From contig NZ_SADE01000004.1 in assembly GCF_004005845.1 (NCBI RefSeq), positions 703,741 through 767,740 of the forward strand: 64,000 nt of DNA, in the 5' to 3' direction. Position 1 is the stretch's first letter. Each line of letters opens with the position of its first letter. Positions 9,016 through 17,307 of this stretch are shown here, one piece after another. The notes below the pieces were generated by a model, which was given only the letters and a program-made list of their open reading frames with translations, did not search any database and was not told where the DNA came from. Both the position numbers and the translations under genes were made by a program. Source of the DNA: Hwanghaeella grinnelliae. GTDB taxonomy: Bacteria > Pseudomonadota > Alphaproteobacteria > UBA8366 > Aestuariispiraceae.

Positions 9016-9846
9016 TTATTCTGCGGCTGTTGAGGGGTTCCAATCCTCATAGTTCACCGGTCCCATGACATATTTCTCGCTGGCATCCAGATAGTCGTGG
9101 AAGTGGATGACAATGGAATCCGTCTCAATCATAGCAATGGCGTAGGCCGGCGGTTCCGAACTGCCTGGGATCGTGTCCCGGTTTGAAAAATCGAGCCAAA
9201 CTTGGTGGTTCGTCGAGCGGATGGTGGACATTGGAATGTCGAGCCAGCTTCCCGCGACTGGCCGGTGGATATGGCCGAAGAAGATATGGCGAATTTTATG
9301 GGCGTGCGGTTCGACGACATCGCGAAAAGCATCTGCCTGGACAAGGCCGATACGGTCCATCGGTTCCAGGTGAAGCCTGCAGGGTGGGTGGTGCATGAAC
9401 AGGAACAGCGGTAGATCGCCGGATGTCTCCAGCTGCCGTTCCAGCCAGGCAAGCCTGTTGTCGCAATACCAACCGGCATGGGTGCCTTCCAGATTGGTGT
9501 CGAGCAACAGGAAGCGTCCCGCCGGCAGGTCCAGCACCTCTTGAACGAACCCGTTCTCGTCCAGGACCGTTTCCGGGAACACCGATTTCATAACCCCGCG
9601 GTCATCGTGGTTCCCAAGGATCATTTTTACCGGAATGGACAACTTGGCGAGGCTGTCCTTGAGGTTTTCGAAGGCTTCCCGGTGACCCCAATGGGTCAGG
9701 TCGCCCGTGATGACCGCAAGGTCGGCATCCGCATGGTGCCGGTTTATATCGGCGATCGCCGCATCCAGACGTGCTTTCGGGTCCAAACCCAAAAGCATTT
9801 CACCAGGCTTCACGAAATGGGTATCGGTGATGTGGATCAGTTTCAT
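9016..9846 (-). CDS. GpdQ/PdeM-like metallophosphodiesterase
   Basis: Class III metallophosphoesterase of 276 residues without a signal peptide, so cytosolic. The dinuclear-metal ligands are all present: D8 and H10 (DTH), D49 (GD), N79 (GNHD), H152 or H153 (MHHPP), and H192/H194 (GHIH). The spacing and the absence of a cNMP-specific context resemble GpdQ, which hydrolyses glycerophosphodiesters and other small phosphodiesters. It is the last gene of the Ugp-like importer operon, so it probably cleaves the imported phosphodiester or phosphonate ester. A cAMP phosphodiesterase (CpdA-like) is the main alternative. The start is supported by the conserved MKLIHITDTH opening. Confidence 0.85.
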   Translation of the reverse strand: MKLIHITDTHFVKPGEMLLGLDPKARLDAAIADINRHHADADLAVITGDLTHWGHREAFENLKDSLAKLSIPVKMILGNHDDRGVMKSVFPETVLDENGFVQEVLDLPAGRFLLLDTNLEGTHAGWYCDNRLAWLERQLETSGDLPLFLFMHHPPCRLHLEPMDRIGLVQADAFRDVVEPHAHKIRHIFFGHIHRPVAGSWLDIPMSTIRSTNHQVWLDFSNRDTIPGSSEPPAYAIAMIETDSIVIHFHDYLDASEKYVMGPVNYEDWNPSTAAE

Positions 9847-9907
9847 GGTTTTTCTCTGTGGGGCGTTTCTTGATGGACTGGCCTTTGAACGAACGGAAGG
9901 ATCGACA

Positions 9908-9932
9908 GGGGGCCACCGACCGGGCGGCCCCC
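9908..9932 (-). promoter_or_regulatory. Stem-loop after the Ugp-like binding-protein gene
   Basis: Arms GGGGGCC (9908-9914) and GGCCCCC (9926-9932), loop 11, lie between the binding-protein gene and the phosphodiesterase gene of the same operon. No T-tract follows on the minus strand, so partial termination or mRNA protection is more likely than a full stop. Confidence 0.45.
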
Positions 9933-9951
9933 TACGATACCGTCGGCTACG

Positions 9952-11223
9952 TTAGGACCCGGACTTGGGAAGCAGTTTCTGGGTGTCTTCCACCATGTCC
10001 TTCAAGACCGCGTCGGGCTCTTCCACACGCTCGCGGCTGGCGATGGACTGCATGCTGTCCTCGATCACCTTGGTGATTTTCAAGCCGTTCTCACCCGGAA
10101 ACGCATACCAGTCGCGCAGCAGCGGCAATTGCTTGACCGCCGTGAACTTGTTGGGGTTCTGGGCATAGAAGTCTTTCAGGATGACCTCGTTCGCGGCCTT
10201 GTTCGGCGGCATGTATCCGGTCGTCTGCGCGACATAGGCGGCACCCTGGCCGGACGTCGCGAATTTCAGGAACTTCCAGGACGCTGCGGCGGTTTCCGGG
10301 TCCTTGGCCAATACCAGACCGGCATTGCCGCCTGCCGGCAGACCGCCGCCTTCCGCGACATCGGGGAAGGGGCCGGTTTTCAGTGTGTAGAGGCCGGTGC
10401 TGTCATCGGCGATCTTCTGTAGGGCGGAGGTGGACCAGAAGAACATGCCAACCTTTCCGGCTGAAAAATTGGCCATCGCCTCCTTCCACTCGTTGTTCGG
10501 CATGTCGCATTCCTTCACCAGCTTGGCGAAGGTCCGCATCGACCATTTACCGGCGTCGTTCCCGAAGTTCACCTTGGTCTCGGTCGGGTCCAGCATGGTG
10601 TTGTCACGCGACCAGTTCAGCGATTGCCAGAACCAGTTGCCGGTGATGTTCCAGCCCCAGAACATTGTGTCCACGGTCTGTCCCGACGCTTTGATCGCCT
10701 TGCAGACTTCGATGACTTCGTCCCAGCTTGTCGGCAAGGGCTTGTCCCAGCCGGCCTTCTTCAGGACGTCCATGTTGTAATAACCAACCGGCAGGGAGAC
10801 CGAGAAGGGCAGGCCGTGGACTTTGCCGTTGAAGGTCGACAGGTCGAGCATCGCCTGATGATAGCCGTCCTTCTCGAAATCGGTTTCTTTCGCGATGAAT
10901 TGGTCCAACGGCTGCGCGATGCCTTTTTCAACCAGAATGCGCTGACGGTTCAGACCCTGGAAGGTGACGTCGGGAAGACGGTTGGTGATCGCTTCCTTGA
11001 GCACGGTCTGCGATGCGTCCTCATAGCTTTCGTAAGGGGCCCGCAGTTTCACCTTGATATCCGGGTTCGCCTTTTCAAAATCGGCGACGATCTTCTCATA
11101 GGTGGTTTTGAACAAATGCGAGTAGGGATACTGTACCTCGATCGTGGTTTCGGCGGCGGCGAAGTTCGCCCCTGCCAGCATTAGGGTGGCCGCGGCTACG
11201 GCCGTCTTGAGTAAGCGTCGCAT
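9952..11223 (-). CDS. UgpB-like ABC transporter substrate-binding protein
   Basis: Periplasmic binding protein (extracellular solute-binding family 1). 423 residues from the ATG at 11223, preferred over a longer frame because GGAGGG lies 4 bases upstream and a clean Sec signal peptide follows (MRRLLKTAVAAATLMLAG, cleavage near FAAA-ET). The body has blocks such as FWGWNITGNWFWQSL, typical of the glycerol-3-phosphate/sugar class. Together with the UgpA/E/C-like genes and the phosphodiesterase it should capture a glycerophosphodiester or related phospho-ester. Exact ligand unknown; a sugar ligand is the alternative. Confidence 0.88.
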   Translation of the reverse strand: MRRLLKTAVAAATLMLAGANFAAAETTIEVQYPYSHLFKTTYEKIVADFEKANPDIKVKLRAPYESYEDASQTVLKEAITNRLPDVTFQGLNRQRILVEKGIAQPLDQFIAKETDFEKDGYHQAMLDLSTFNGKVHGLPFSVSLPVGYYNMDVLKKAGWDKPLPTSWDEVIEVCKAIKASGQTVDTMFWGWNITGNWFWQSLNWSRDNTMLDPTETKVNFGNDAGKWSMRTFAKLVKECDMPNNEWKEAMANFSAGKVGMFFWSTSALQKIADDSTGLYTLKTGPFPDVAEGGGLPAGGNAGLVLAKDPETAAASWKFLKFATSGQGAAYVAQTTGYMPPNKAANEVILKDFYAQNPNKFTAVKQLPLLRDWYAFPGENGLKITKVIEDSMQSIASRERVEEPDAVLKDMVEDTQKLLPKSGS

Positions 11224-11342
11224 GGTACCCTCCATAGTTAGACGCGTGTGCAGGTGTGTCTCCGACCGCTGCAACGTTGGCCCGTTGCAACGGGTGAAGG
11301 CGCGGCCGGGACCGCGGTCGTCCCCGAGATCGGGGCGGCCGT

Positions 11343-12179
11343 CTATTTCATCCCGGTAAGTGTGATCCCTTCGATGAAGCGCCGTTGCGCGAACAGAAAG
11401 GCGATCACCAGGGGAGCGATCACCATGGTCGCGGCGGCCATCAAGGGGCCGAAAACGTAGCCGACTTCAGCGGTACGGAAGGTCGCGATGCCGAGCGGCG
11501 GGGTATAGAGTTCCTCGCTGCTGAGCACGATCAGCGGCCAGAAATAGTCGTTCCAATGGGCGATGACGGAAAATATTCCGAAGGCGACCAGCGCCGGTAC
11601 GGCAGTCGGCGCCATGACCCGCCAGACGATGGCGAATTCCGACATACCGTCCATTCGGGCCGCGTCGATCAGATCGTCCGGCACCGTCATGAAGAACTGG
11701 CGCATCAGGAAGATGCCGAAGACGGAGATGATGAACGGCAGGATCAAACTGGCATAGGTGTCCAGGATCCCCATCTTGAACAGCAGGATATAGACCGGAA
11801 TGGCGACCGCGTGCGGCGGGATCAAAAGGCACATCAGCACCAGGGCGAATACCGTGCTGCGCCCACGCCACCGCAGTTTGGCAAGGGCATAGGCGCAGGG
11901 CAGCGCGATCAACACCTGCATCGCGAAGATACAGACTGTCACAATCACGCCGTTCAACATGTACTGCAGCAGCGGCGTGGCGTTGAGGGCTTGTGAATAG
12001 TTTTCGACCGCGGCCCATTCGCGGGGAATGAGGTTCAACCCGCCCTGCGCGATATCCTGCGAGGATTTCAGCGAGGTGGAGATCATTTGCACGAAGGGGG
12101 CGAGGATGAAGACCGCGCCGAGCGCCAGGACGGCGTGTTTGGCGATGCTTCCCAATTTTGTGCTCGTTCCGTAGCGCAT
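11343..12179 (-). CDS. UgpE-like ABC transporter permease
   Basis: Inner-membrane subunit of 278 residues with six predicted helices, the first at about 14-32 (HAVLALGAVFILAPFVQMI). The cytosolic EAA loop is seen as DAARMDGMSEFAIVWRVMAPTAVPAL at about 190-215 and docks the ATPase. It belongs to the MalG/UgpE branch, which has a short N-terminus and a large periplasmic loop after helix 1. It lies 30 bases after the UgpA-like gene and 119 bases before the binding-protein gene, all on the minus strand. Confidence 0.9.
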   Translation of the reverse strand: MRYGTSTKLGSIAKHAVLALGAVFILAPFVQMISTSLKSSQDIAQGGLNLIPREWAAVENYSQALNATPLLQYMLNGVIVTVCIFAMQVLIALPCAYALAKLRWRGRSTVFALVLMCLLIPPHAVAIPVYILLFKMGILDTYASLILPFIISVFGIFLMRQFFMTVPDDLIDAARMDGMSEFAIVWRVMAPTAVPALVAFGIFSVIAHWNDYFWPLIVLSSEELYTPPLGIATFRTAEVGYVFGPLMAAATMVIAPLVIAFLFAQRRFIEGITLTGMK

Positions 12180-12209
12180 GTCGTGGACCCTTATGGTGTC
12201 TACAGGGCG

Positions 12210-13148
12210 TCAGTAGTGGACGTTCTTTTCCATGACCCGGGATTTCACCCAGGTGATGGCGAAGATGAAGACCAGGAAGACGACGGTAAGACCGGCCGCA
12301 TAGGCCGAGCGGAAGAAGTCGAACCCTTCCTGATAAAGCTGATAGATCAGCACCATGCTGGCGTTGTTCGGCCCGCCCTTGGTCAGCACATGGACGGGAT
12401 CGAAAACCTGGAAGGAGCGGATTGCGGTGATCACGACAACGAACAACGTCACCGGCGACAGCAGCGGCCAGGTGACTGTCCAGAACCGCGACCAGGAGGA
12501 GGAGCCGCCATCCAGTTCCAGCGCCTCGTACAGGTCGCGCGGGATTGAAGTCAGGCCGGCCATGAACAGCACCATGTTGAAGCCCAGCGCCTGCCAGATC
12601 CCGATGACCATCAGCATCGGCAAGGCGGTGCTGGTTTCCTGCAGCCAGTTTTTCGCGGGCAGGCCAAGCAGTGTAAGGAGTTGGCTGATCATCCCGAAGC
12701 GCGCGTTCAGCATGAACTCCCAGACGATGGCCATGGCCATCAGGGTCGCCATAACGGGTAGGAAATAGACCGCCCGCCAGAAGGCCCTGCCGAAGGTCAG
12801 GCTTTCGATCAGCATGGCCGTGCCCAATCCCAGGAAGACCGAGGCCGGGACGACGATTCCCACATAGAGGAGGGTGTTCCCGATCGCCTTCACGAAGACA
12901 TCGTCTTCCAGCATCTCGGCATAGTTGGCCAAGCCGACCCATTCAAAGCTGGCATTGCCCAGCGAATAATCGGTGAACGACATCATCAACACGACGAGCA
13001 CGGGGCCGATCAGCAACAGCCCCATCAGGAACAGCGCGGGTGCCGACAAGGCGTAAGCGGTTGCATGGGCGGCGAGGCTGCGGCGCTTGCGATGGACAGA
13101 CACGGCGGGCATTGCGCTCCCAAAGGTCATGGTATCACTGCTAGGCAT
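12210..13148 (-). CDS. UgpA-like ABC transporter permease
   Basis: 312 residues from the ATG at 13148, chosen because GGAGAA precedes it and because the ATG overlaps the end of the ATPase gene by 8 bases, implying translational coupling. Longer in-frame starts would run deep into that gene. It has six helices of the MalF/UgpA branch (first at about 35-55, ALSAPALFLMGLLLIGPVL) and an EAA loop near LYEALELDGGSSWSRF-like residues. It pairs with the UgpE-like subunit to form the import channel. Confidence 0.9.
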   Translation of the reverse strand: MPSSDTMTFGSAMPAVSVHRKRRSLAAHATAYALSAPALFLMGLLLIGPVLVVLMMSFTDYSLGNASFEWVGLANYAEMLEDDVFVKAIGNTLLYVGIVVPASVFLGLGTAMLIESLTFGRAFWRAVYFLPVMATLMAMAIVWEFMLNARFGMISQLLTLLGLPAKNWLQETSTALPMLMVIGIWQALGFNMVLFMAGLTSIPRDLYEALELDGGSSSWSRFWTVTWPLLSPVTLFVVVITAIRSFQVFDPVHVLTKGGPNNASMVLIYQLYQEGFDFFRSAYAAGLTVVFLVFIFAITWVKSRVMEKNVHY

Positions 13149-14304
13149 GAATCTTCTCCGGAGCCGGCACGGCAAAGCGGGAAGGCTGGCGCAGACCCGT
13201 TGTTCCATCGAAAACCAGCACGTCGCCCGGCGAGAAGACGAGGCCCACCTGGTCCCCGACCCTGGCAGTTCGCAGATTTTCCGCGGGGCAGCGGGCGACA
13301 ATCGGGTCGGCTTCGTCCCGCATGCGCAAATGCACCAGCATGTCGGGTCCGAGGTTCTCCAGATGCCGGATCTCGGCGGTCAGGCGGCCGGGGGCGGGGC
13401 CGGCGATTTCCAGCTTTTCCGGGCGAACGCCCAGTTTGACCTCGGCGCCGGCTGGACAGTCCGGCTGGATGCCGATTTCAACGCCGTTGCACCCGACAGT
13501 GCCCTGGTTCGTGACGATACCGGACAAAATGTTGATCTTCGGGCTGCCGATGAACTCGGCGACGCGGATATCGGCCGGGTCGTCATAGACCTCCGCCGGT
13601 GGGGCGACCTGGATAAGGTCGCCTTCCATCATCACCGCGATGCGGCTGGACATGGTCATCGCTTCGGCCTGGTCATGGGTGACGTAGATGAAGGTCGTGC
13701 CCAGGCTGCGGTGTAGATCGGCGATTTCGGTCCGCATATGAACACGCAGTTTCGCGTCCAGGTTCGACAAGGGTTCATCCATCAGAAAAACATTGGGGTC
13801 ACGCACCATGGCGCGGCCCACGGCGACGCGCTGGCGTTGACCGCCGGACAATTGCTTGGGCTTGCGGTCCAAAAGGTGCGCGATGTCCAATTGCTCCGCG
13901 ACCCGGCGCACTTGGCGGTCGATCTCGACTTTTTTGCCCGCCGCCTTCGGGCTCAGGCGACCGACCAGCGGCAGGCGTTCGGTCATGGACAGGTTCCGCA
14001 TGCGCAACGGCACGGCGATGTTCTGGCCGACCGTCAGGTGCGGATAGAGCGCATAGGACTGGAAAACCATGGCCAGATTCCGGGCGCTGGGGCGGCGGTC
14101 GTCGACGGCCTTGCCGCCGATGCTGATCGAACCGGCATCTTGCGCTTCCAGCCCCGCGATGATCCTAAGCAGCGTGGACTTCCCACAACCCGACGGCCCG
14201 ACGAGCGTCATGAATTCTCCGTCCTCGATGGCGAGGTCGATCGATTTCAGAACATCGGTGGACCCGAACGATTTTTGAATGGCATGGATGCCGACGGCGG
14301 CCAT
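13141..14304 (-). CDS. UgpC-like ABC transporter ATP-binding protein
   Basis: 387 residues, first gene of the minus-strand importer operon. Walker A GPSGCGKS at about 36-43, Q-loop FQSYALYP, signature LSGGQRQR at about 152-159, Walker B VFLMDEP at about 172-178, and the H-loop YVTHDQ are intact. Residues from about 240 form the OB/TOBE regulatory domain typical of MalK/UgpC ATPases. GGAGGG precedes the ATG. An 11-base-periodic Pho-box-like array lies 146-185 bases upstream. It energises the two permeases encoded next. Confidence 0.92.
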   Translation of the reverse strand: MAAVGIHAIQKSFGSTDVLKSIDLAIEDGEFMTLVGPSGCGKSTLLRIIAGLEAQDAGSISIGGKAVDDRRPSARNLAMVFQSYALYPHLTVGQNIAVPLRMRNLSMTERLPLVGRLSPKAAGKKVEIDRQVRRVAEQLDIAHLLDRKPKQLSGGQRQRVAVGRAMVRDPNVFLMDEPLSNLDAKLRVHMRTEIADLHRSLGTTFIYVTHDQAEAMTMSSRIAVMMEGDLIQVAPPAEVYDDPADIRVAEFIGSPKINILSGIVTNQGTVGCNGVEIGIQPDCPAGAEVKLGVRPEKLEIAGPAPGRLTAEIRHLENLGPDMLVHLRMRDEADPIVARCPAENLRTARVGDQVGLVFSPGDVLVFDGTTGLRQPSRFAVPAPEKIHA

Positions 14305-14668
14305 ATATCCCTCCGTTGCGATCGGCGGCGTCGCGCCGACACGGTTCCTTCAACAAAAGCCAGAATGCGGTTTCTTCCCTGACGGTTTTCCCGGTCAGTT
14401 TTCTGGTGCAGCGGTCTTTGGCGCTTGCGAAGCAGCATTGCGCGGGATGTTGACTGTTTTGATGCAGTCGATTGACAGAACTGTGACGCCGCGGACCTTT
14501 GCGACAAACGTCCGCCAACGGTAATTGCTGAAATTTGCGCGATAACTTTTCTGCTAAAACATTGCGCATGGACGGTCTTGGCGGTACTGAATCACCATAT
14601 CGGGCGGTTCTAATAGCCGGGTTAGCCGGGTCTGCCGCCGACGCGAAATCCTCGAACAGGGACAAGGC
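14305..14668. promoter_or_regulatory. Divergent control region between the phosphodiester and nucleoside operons
   Basis: These 364 bases separate two divergently read importer operons. They hold the Pho-box-like array at 14450-14489 (minus strand). On the plus side, two TTGCGC-type hexamers about 27 bases apart (near 14534 and 14562) flank an AT-rich stretch. I see no gene and no confident -35/-10 pair for either side. Confidence 0.5.
14450..14489 (-). promoter_or_regulatory. Pho-box-like tandem 7-mers, 11-base period
   Basis: Reading the minus strand, 7-mers separated by 4 bases are GCGTCAC, CTGTCAA, CTGCATC and CAGTCAA. The consensus PhoB half-site is CTGTCAT with a 4-base spacer. GTCA cores fall at 14487, 14476 and 14454, that is 11 and 22 bases apart; the unit between is degenerate. 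The array points toward the Ugp-like operon, which fits phosphate-starvation control. The -10 downstream is not obvious. Confidence 0.45.
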
Positions 14669-15667
14669 ATGAAAAATCTTGGCAGGATCGCCGCCGTTCT
14701 CACGGTGGCTCTAGGAACCACGGCGGCACAGGCGCAGGACTATACGCCTGCGGTCGTCTTCGACATGGGCGGCAAATTCGACAAATCCTTCAACGAAGGG
14801 GTCTTCAACGGCGTCGAACAATTCAAGACCGAAACCGGAATCAACTACCGGGAATTCGAAGTCACAAACGAGACCCAACGCGAACAGGCCATCCGCCGCA
14901 TGGCGCAGCGCGGCGCGAATCCGGTTCTGGGTGTCGGCTTCGCCCAGGCCGATGCGATCGGTAAGGTCGCGGCGGAATTTCCGGACACGCGCTTCTCCCT
15001 GATCGACGGGGTGGTCGATGCGCCGAACGTTCAGTCCATTGTCTTCAAGGAGCATGAAGGCTCCTTCCTGGTGGGCATGTTGGCGGTCATGGCGTCCGAA
15101 ACCGGCAAAGTTGGTTTCGTCGGCGGCATGGATATTCCGCTGATCCGTCGTTTCGCCTGCGGCTACGAACAGGGCGCGAAATATGTCAGCAAGGATGCCG
15201 AAGTCATTCAAAACATGACCGGCACGACCCCGGCCGCCTGGAACAATCCGGGCCGCGGGGCGGAATTGGCCAAGTCCCAGTTCGACCGGGGGGCGGATGT
15301 GGTCTATGCCGCGGCCGGCGCGACCGGCATCGGTGTGCTGCAGGCCGCCGCCGATAACGGCAAATACGCGATCGGTGTCGACAGCAACCAGAACCACCTG
15401 CATCCGGGCACGATGTTGACCTCGATGATCAAACGGGTCGACGTCGCCGCCTACAATACCTTCATGAGCGGAAAGGATGGCTCCTGGAAGCCGGGCTTCA
15501 ATGTCCTCGGCCTGGCCGAAGGCGGGGTTGGCTGGGCGCTCGACGAGCACAATGCCGACCTGATTTCCGAAGATATGAAAGCCGTGGTCGAAAAGGCACG
15601 GGAAGACATCATCGCCGGCAAGATCGTCGTTCACGATTATATGGCTGACGACAGCTGCACCTATTAA
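14669..15667 (+). CDS. BMP-family nucleoside-binding protein of an ABC importer
   Basis: 332 residues beginning with a Sec signal peptide (MKNLGRIAAVLTVALGTTAAQAQ). The mature protein opens with VVFDMGGKFDKSFNEG, the hallmark of basic-membrane-protein/PnrA binding proteins, and contains VGFVGGMDIPLIRRF and a ribose-binding-type hinge. PnrA-type proteins bind purine and pyrimidine nucleosides. The genes that follow (ATPase, two permeases, nucleoside deaminase and phosphorylases) make a nucleoside ligand very likely. There is no lipobox, so it should be a free periplasmic protein. Confidence 0.93.
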   Translation: MKNLGRIAAVLTVALGTTAAQAQDYTPAVVFDMGGKFDKSFNEGVFNGVEQFKTETGINYREFEVTNETQREQAIRRMAQRGANPVLGVGFAQADAIGKVAAEFPDTRFSLIDGVVDAPNVQSIVFKEHEGSFLVGMLAVMASETGKVGFVGGMDIPLIRRFACGYEQGAKYVSKDAEVIQNMTGTTPAAWNNPGRGAELAKSQFDRGADVVYAAAGATGIGVLQAAADNGKYAIGVDSNQNHLHPGTMLTSMIKRVDVAAYNTFMSGKDGSWKPGFNVLGLAEGGVGWALDEHNADLISEDMKAVVEKAREDIIAGKIVVHDYMADDSCTY

Positions 15668-15688
15668 GCATTCACCAATGAGCTTGGT

Positions 15689-15715
15689 GGCGCGCCCGGA
15701 AAGAACTGGCGCGCC
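15689..15715 (+). promoter_or_regulatory. Stem-loop after the nucleoside-binding-protein gene
   Basis: Two copies of GGCGCGCC (15689-15696 and 15708-15715), themselves palindromic, form an 8-bp stem with an 11-base loop 21 bases after the binding-protein stop. No T-run follows. It may protect the upstream mRNA or cause partial termination. Confidence 0.45.
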
Positions 15716-15744
15716 GCCGGCCATTCGGGGGGAAGTCGATCGCC

Positions 15745-17307
15745 ATGGTTGAGACGGCCATCGAGCTTCGGTCGATCAGCAAGTCCTTCGGGCCGGTTCA
15801 GGCGAACCGGGAGGTTTCGCTGACCGTTGCCAAGGGATCGATTCACGGGATCATCGGTGAAAACGGTGCCGGCAAGTCGACCCTGATGAGTATCCTCTAT
15901 GGCTTCTACGAAGCCGATAGCGGCGAGATACTGGTGCGCGGCGCACCGGTTGAAATCCGAAACTCCCACGACGCCATAGAAGCCGGCATCGGCATGGTGC
16001 ATCAGCATTTCATGCTGATCGATCCTTTCACCGTCCTCGAAAACGTCATGCTCGGCGCGGAATCGGGACCGCTTCTGTCCGAGAGTACGCGGGCGGCGCG
16101 CACGGAGCTTGAGCGCCTGGAACGGGAATACGGGTTATACGTGCCATTGGATGAAACCGTTGGCGATCTGCCTGTCGGTCAACAACAGCGCGTGGAAATC
16201 CTGAAGGCACTGTATCGCGGGGCCGAGATCCTAATCCTGGACGAGCCCACAGGCGTGCTGACGCCGCAGGAAACCGATCAGCTTTTCGAAATACTGAAAG
16301 CCCTGAAGGCACAGGGCGTCACAGTCATTCTGATCACCCACAAATTGCGCGAGATCATGGCCATCACCGATCAGGTCTCGATCATGCGGGGCGGCGAGAT
16401 GGTCGCCCACCGGGACACCGCCGCCACGAACCGCGAAGAACTGGCCGAATTGATGGTCGGGCGAAAAGTGCGCTTGGACCTCGACAAGACGCCGGTGGCG
16501 CCGAAGGATGCTGTGCTTTCCGCGGACCATCTAAGCTATTCGGACGCGAAAGGCATCCAGCGTTTGGCCGACATCAACTTCACCGTTCATGCGGGAGAGA
16601 TTGTCGGCATCGCGGGCGTGTCCGGGAATGGGCAAAGTGAACTGCTGGAGGTTCTGGCGGGTATTCTGCCGCCCAGCGCGGGCAGTGTTTCTCTGGGACC
16701 GATCACGGCGACGCCGGAAAACCCCGGTGACCCTGAACAGCGCCGGTTGAACGGCATTGCCCATGTGCCGGAAGATCGCCACCGTCTAGGTCTGATCGGC
16801 AAGTTCAGCGCCGAAGAAACAGCGATCCTGGGGTATCACAACAATCCTGGTTATCTGTCGGGACCGTTGATCGATCGTGCGGCGGTGCGGGCCGATTGCG
16901 AAAAGATGATGCGGGACTATGACGTCCGCCCGCCGGACCCGATGCTGCAATCCTCGAAATTTTCCGGCGGGAACCAACAGAAATTGATTCTGGCGCGGGA
17001 GATGGAAAAGAACCCCGATATCCTGCTGGTCGGTCAGCCGACGCGCGGGGTCGATATCGGCGCCATCGAATTCATCCACCAGCAGATCGTCGCCATGCGG
17101 GATGCGGGCTCGGCGGTGCTGCTGGTCTCTGTCGAACTGGACGAGGTGATGTCCTTGAGTGACCGGATCATCGTGATGTGCGGCGGCAGGATCATCGGTG
17201 AGGTGCCGGCGGAAGAGGCGGATGCGCGAATGCTGGGCCTGATGATGACGGGCATCCCAAGGGACCAAGCGCGCAATGCCGATGCCGGTGCGCAGGTCGA
17301 CGCATGA
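15745..17307 (+). CDS. Nucleoside ABC importer, double ATP-binding subunit (YufO/NupO-like)
   Basis: 520 residues with two ATPase domains. The first has Walker A GENGAGKS at about 38-45, signature VGQQQR and Walker B ILILDEPTGVL. The second has the degenerate Walker A GVSGNGQSE near 294 and signature FSGGNQQK, as is usual in the CUT2/BMP class where the second site is modified. HxLxEI blocks are intact. It overlaps the next gene by 4 bases (ATGA). It powers uptake through the two permeases that follow. Confidence 0.93.
   Translation: MVETAIELRSISKSFGPVQANREVSLTVAKGSIHGIIGENGAGKSTLMSILYGFYEADSGEILVRGAPVEIRNSHDAIEAGIGMVHQHFMLIDPFTVLENVMLGAESGPLLSESTRAARTELERLEREYGLYVPLDETVGDLPVGQQQRVEILKALYRGAEILILDEPTGVLTPQETDQLFEILKALKAQGVTVILITHKLREIMAITDQVSIMRGGEMVAHRDTAATNREELAELMVGRKVRLDLDKTPVAPKDAVLSADHLSYSDAKGIQRLADINFTVHAGEIVGIAGVSGNGQSELLEVLAGILPPSAGSVSLGPITATPENPGDPEQRRLNGIAHVPEDRHRLGLIGKFSAEETAILGYHNNPGYLSGPLIDRAAVRADCEKMMRDYDVRPPDPMLQSSKFSGGNQQKLILAREMEKNPDILLVGQPTRGVDIGAIEFIHQQIVAMRDAGSAVLLVSVELDEVMSLSDRIIVMCGGRIIGEVPAEEADARMLGLMMTGIPRDQARNADAGAQVDA

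Noticed and set aside
9016..9846. Phosphodiesterase considered as cAMP phosphodiesterase CpdA
   Set aside because: The metal motifs are shared by both groups, but the operon with a Ugp-like importer and the PhnF neighbour favour a nutrient phosphodiesterase; kept only as an alternative.
11467..12942. A 491-residue open frame antisense-like to the two Ugp-type permease genes
   Set aside because: It crosses two well-supported permease genes in another frame of the same strand, lacks any family motif, and is explained by high GC third positions reducing stops.
14165..14665. A 166-residue minus-strand frame reaching into the divergent control region
   Set aside because: Most of it overlaps the UgpC-like gene out of frame, and the rest overlaps the Pho-box-like array; no homology pattern.
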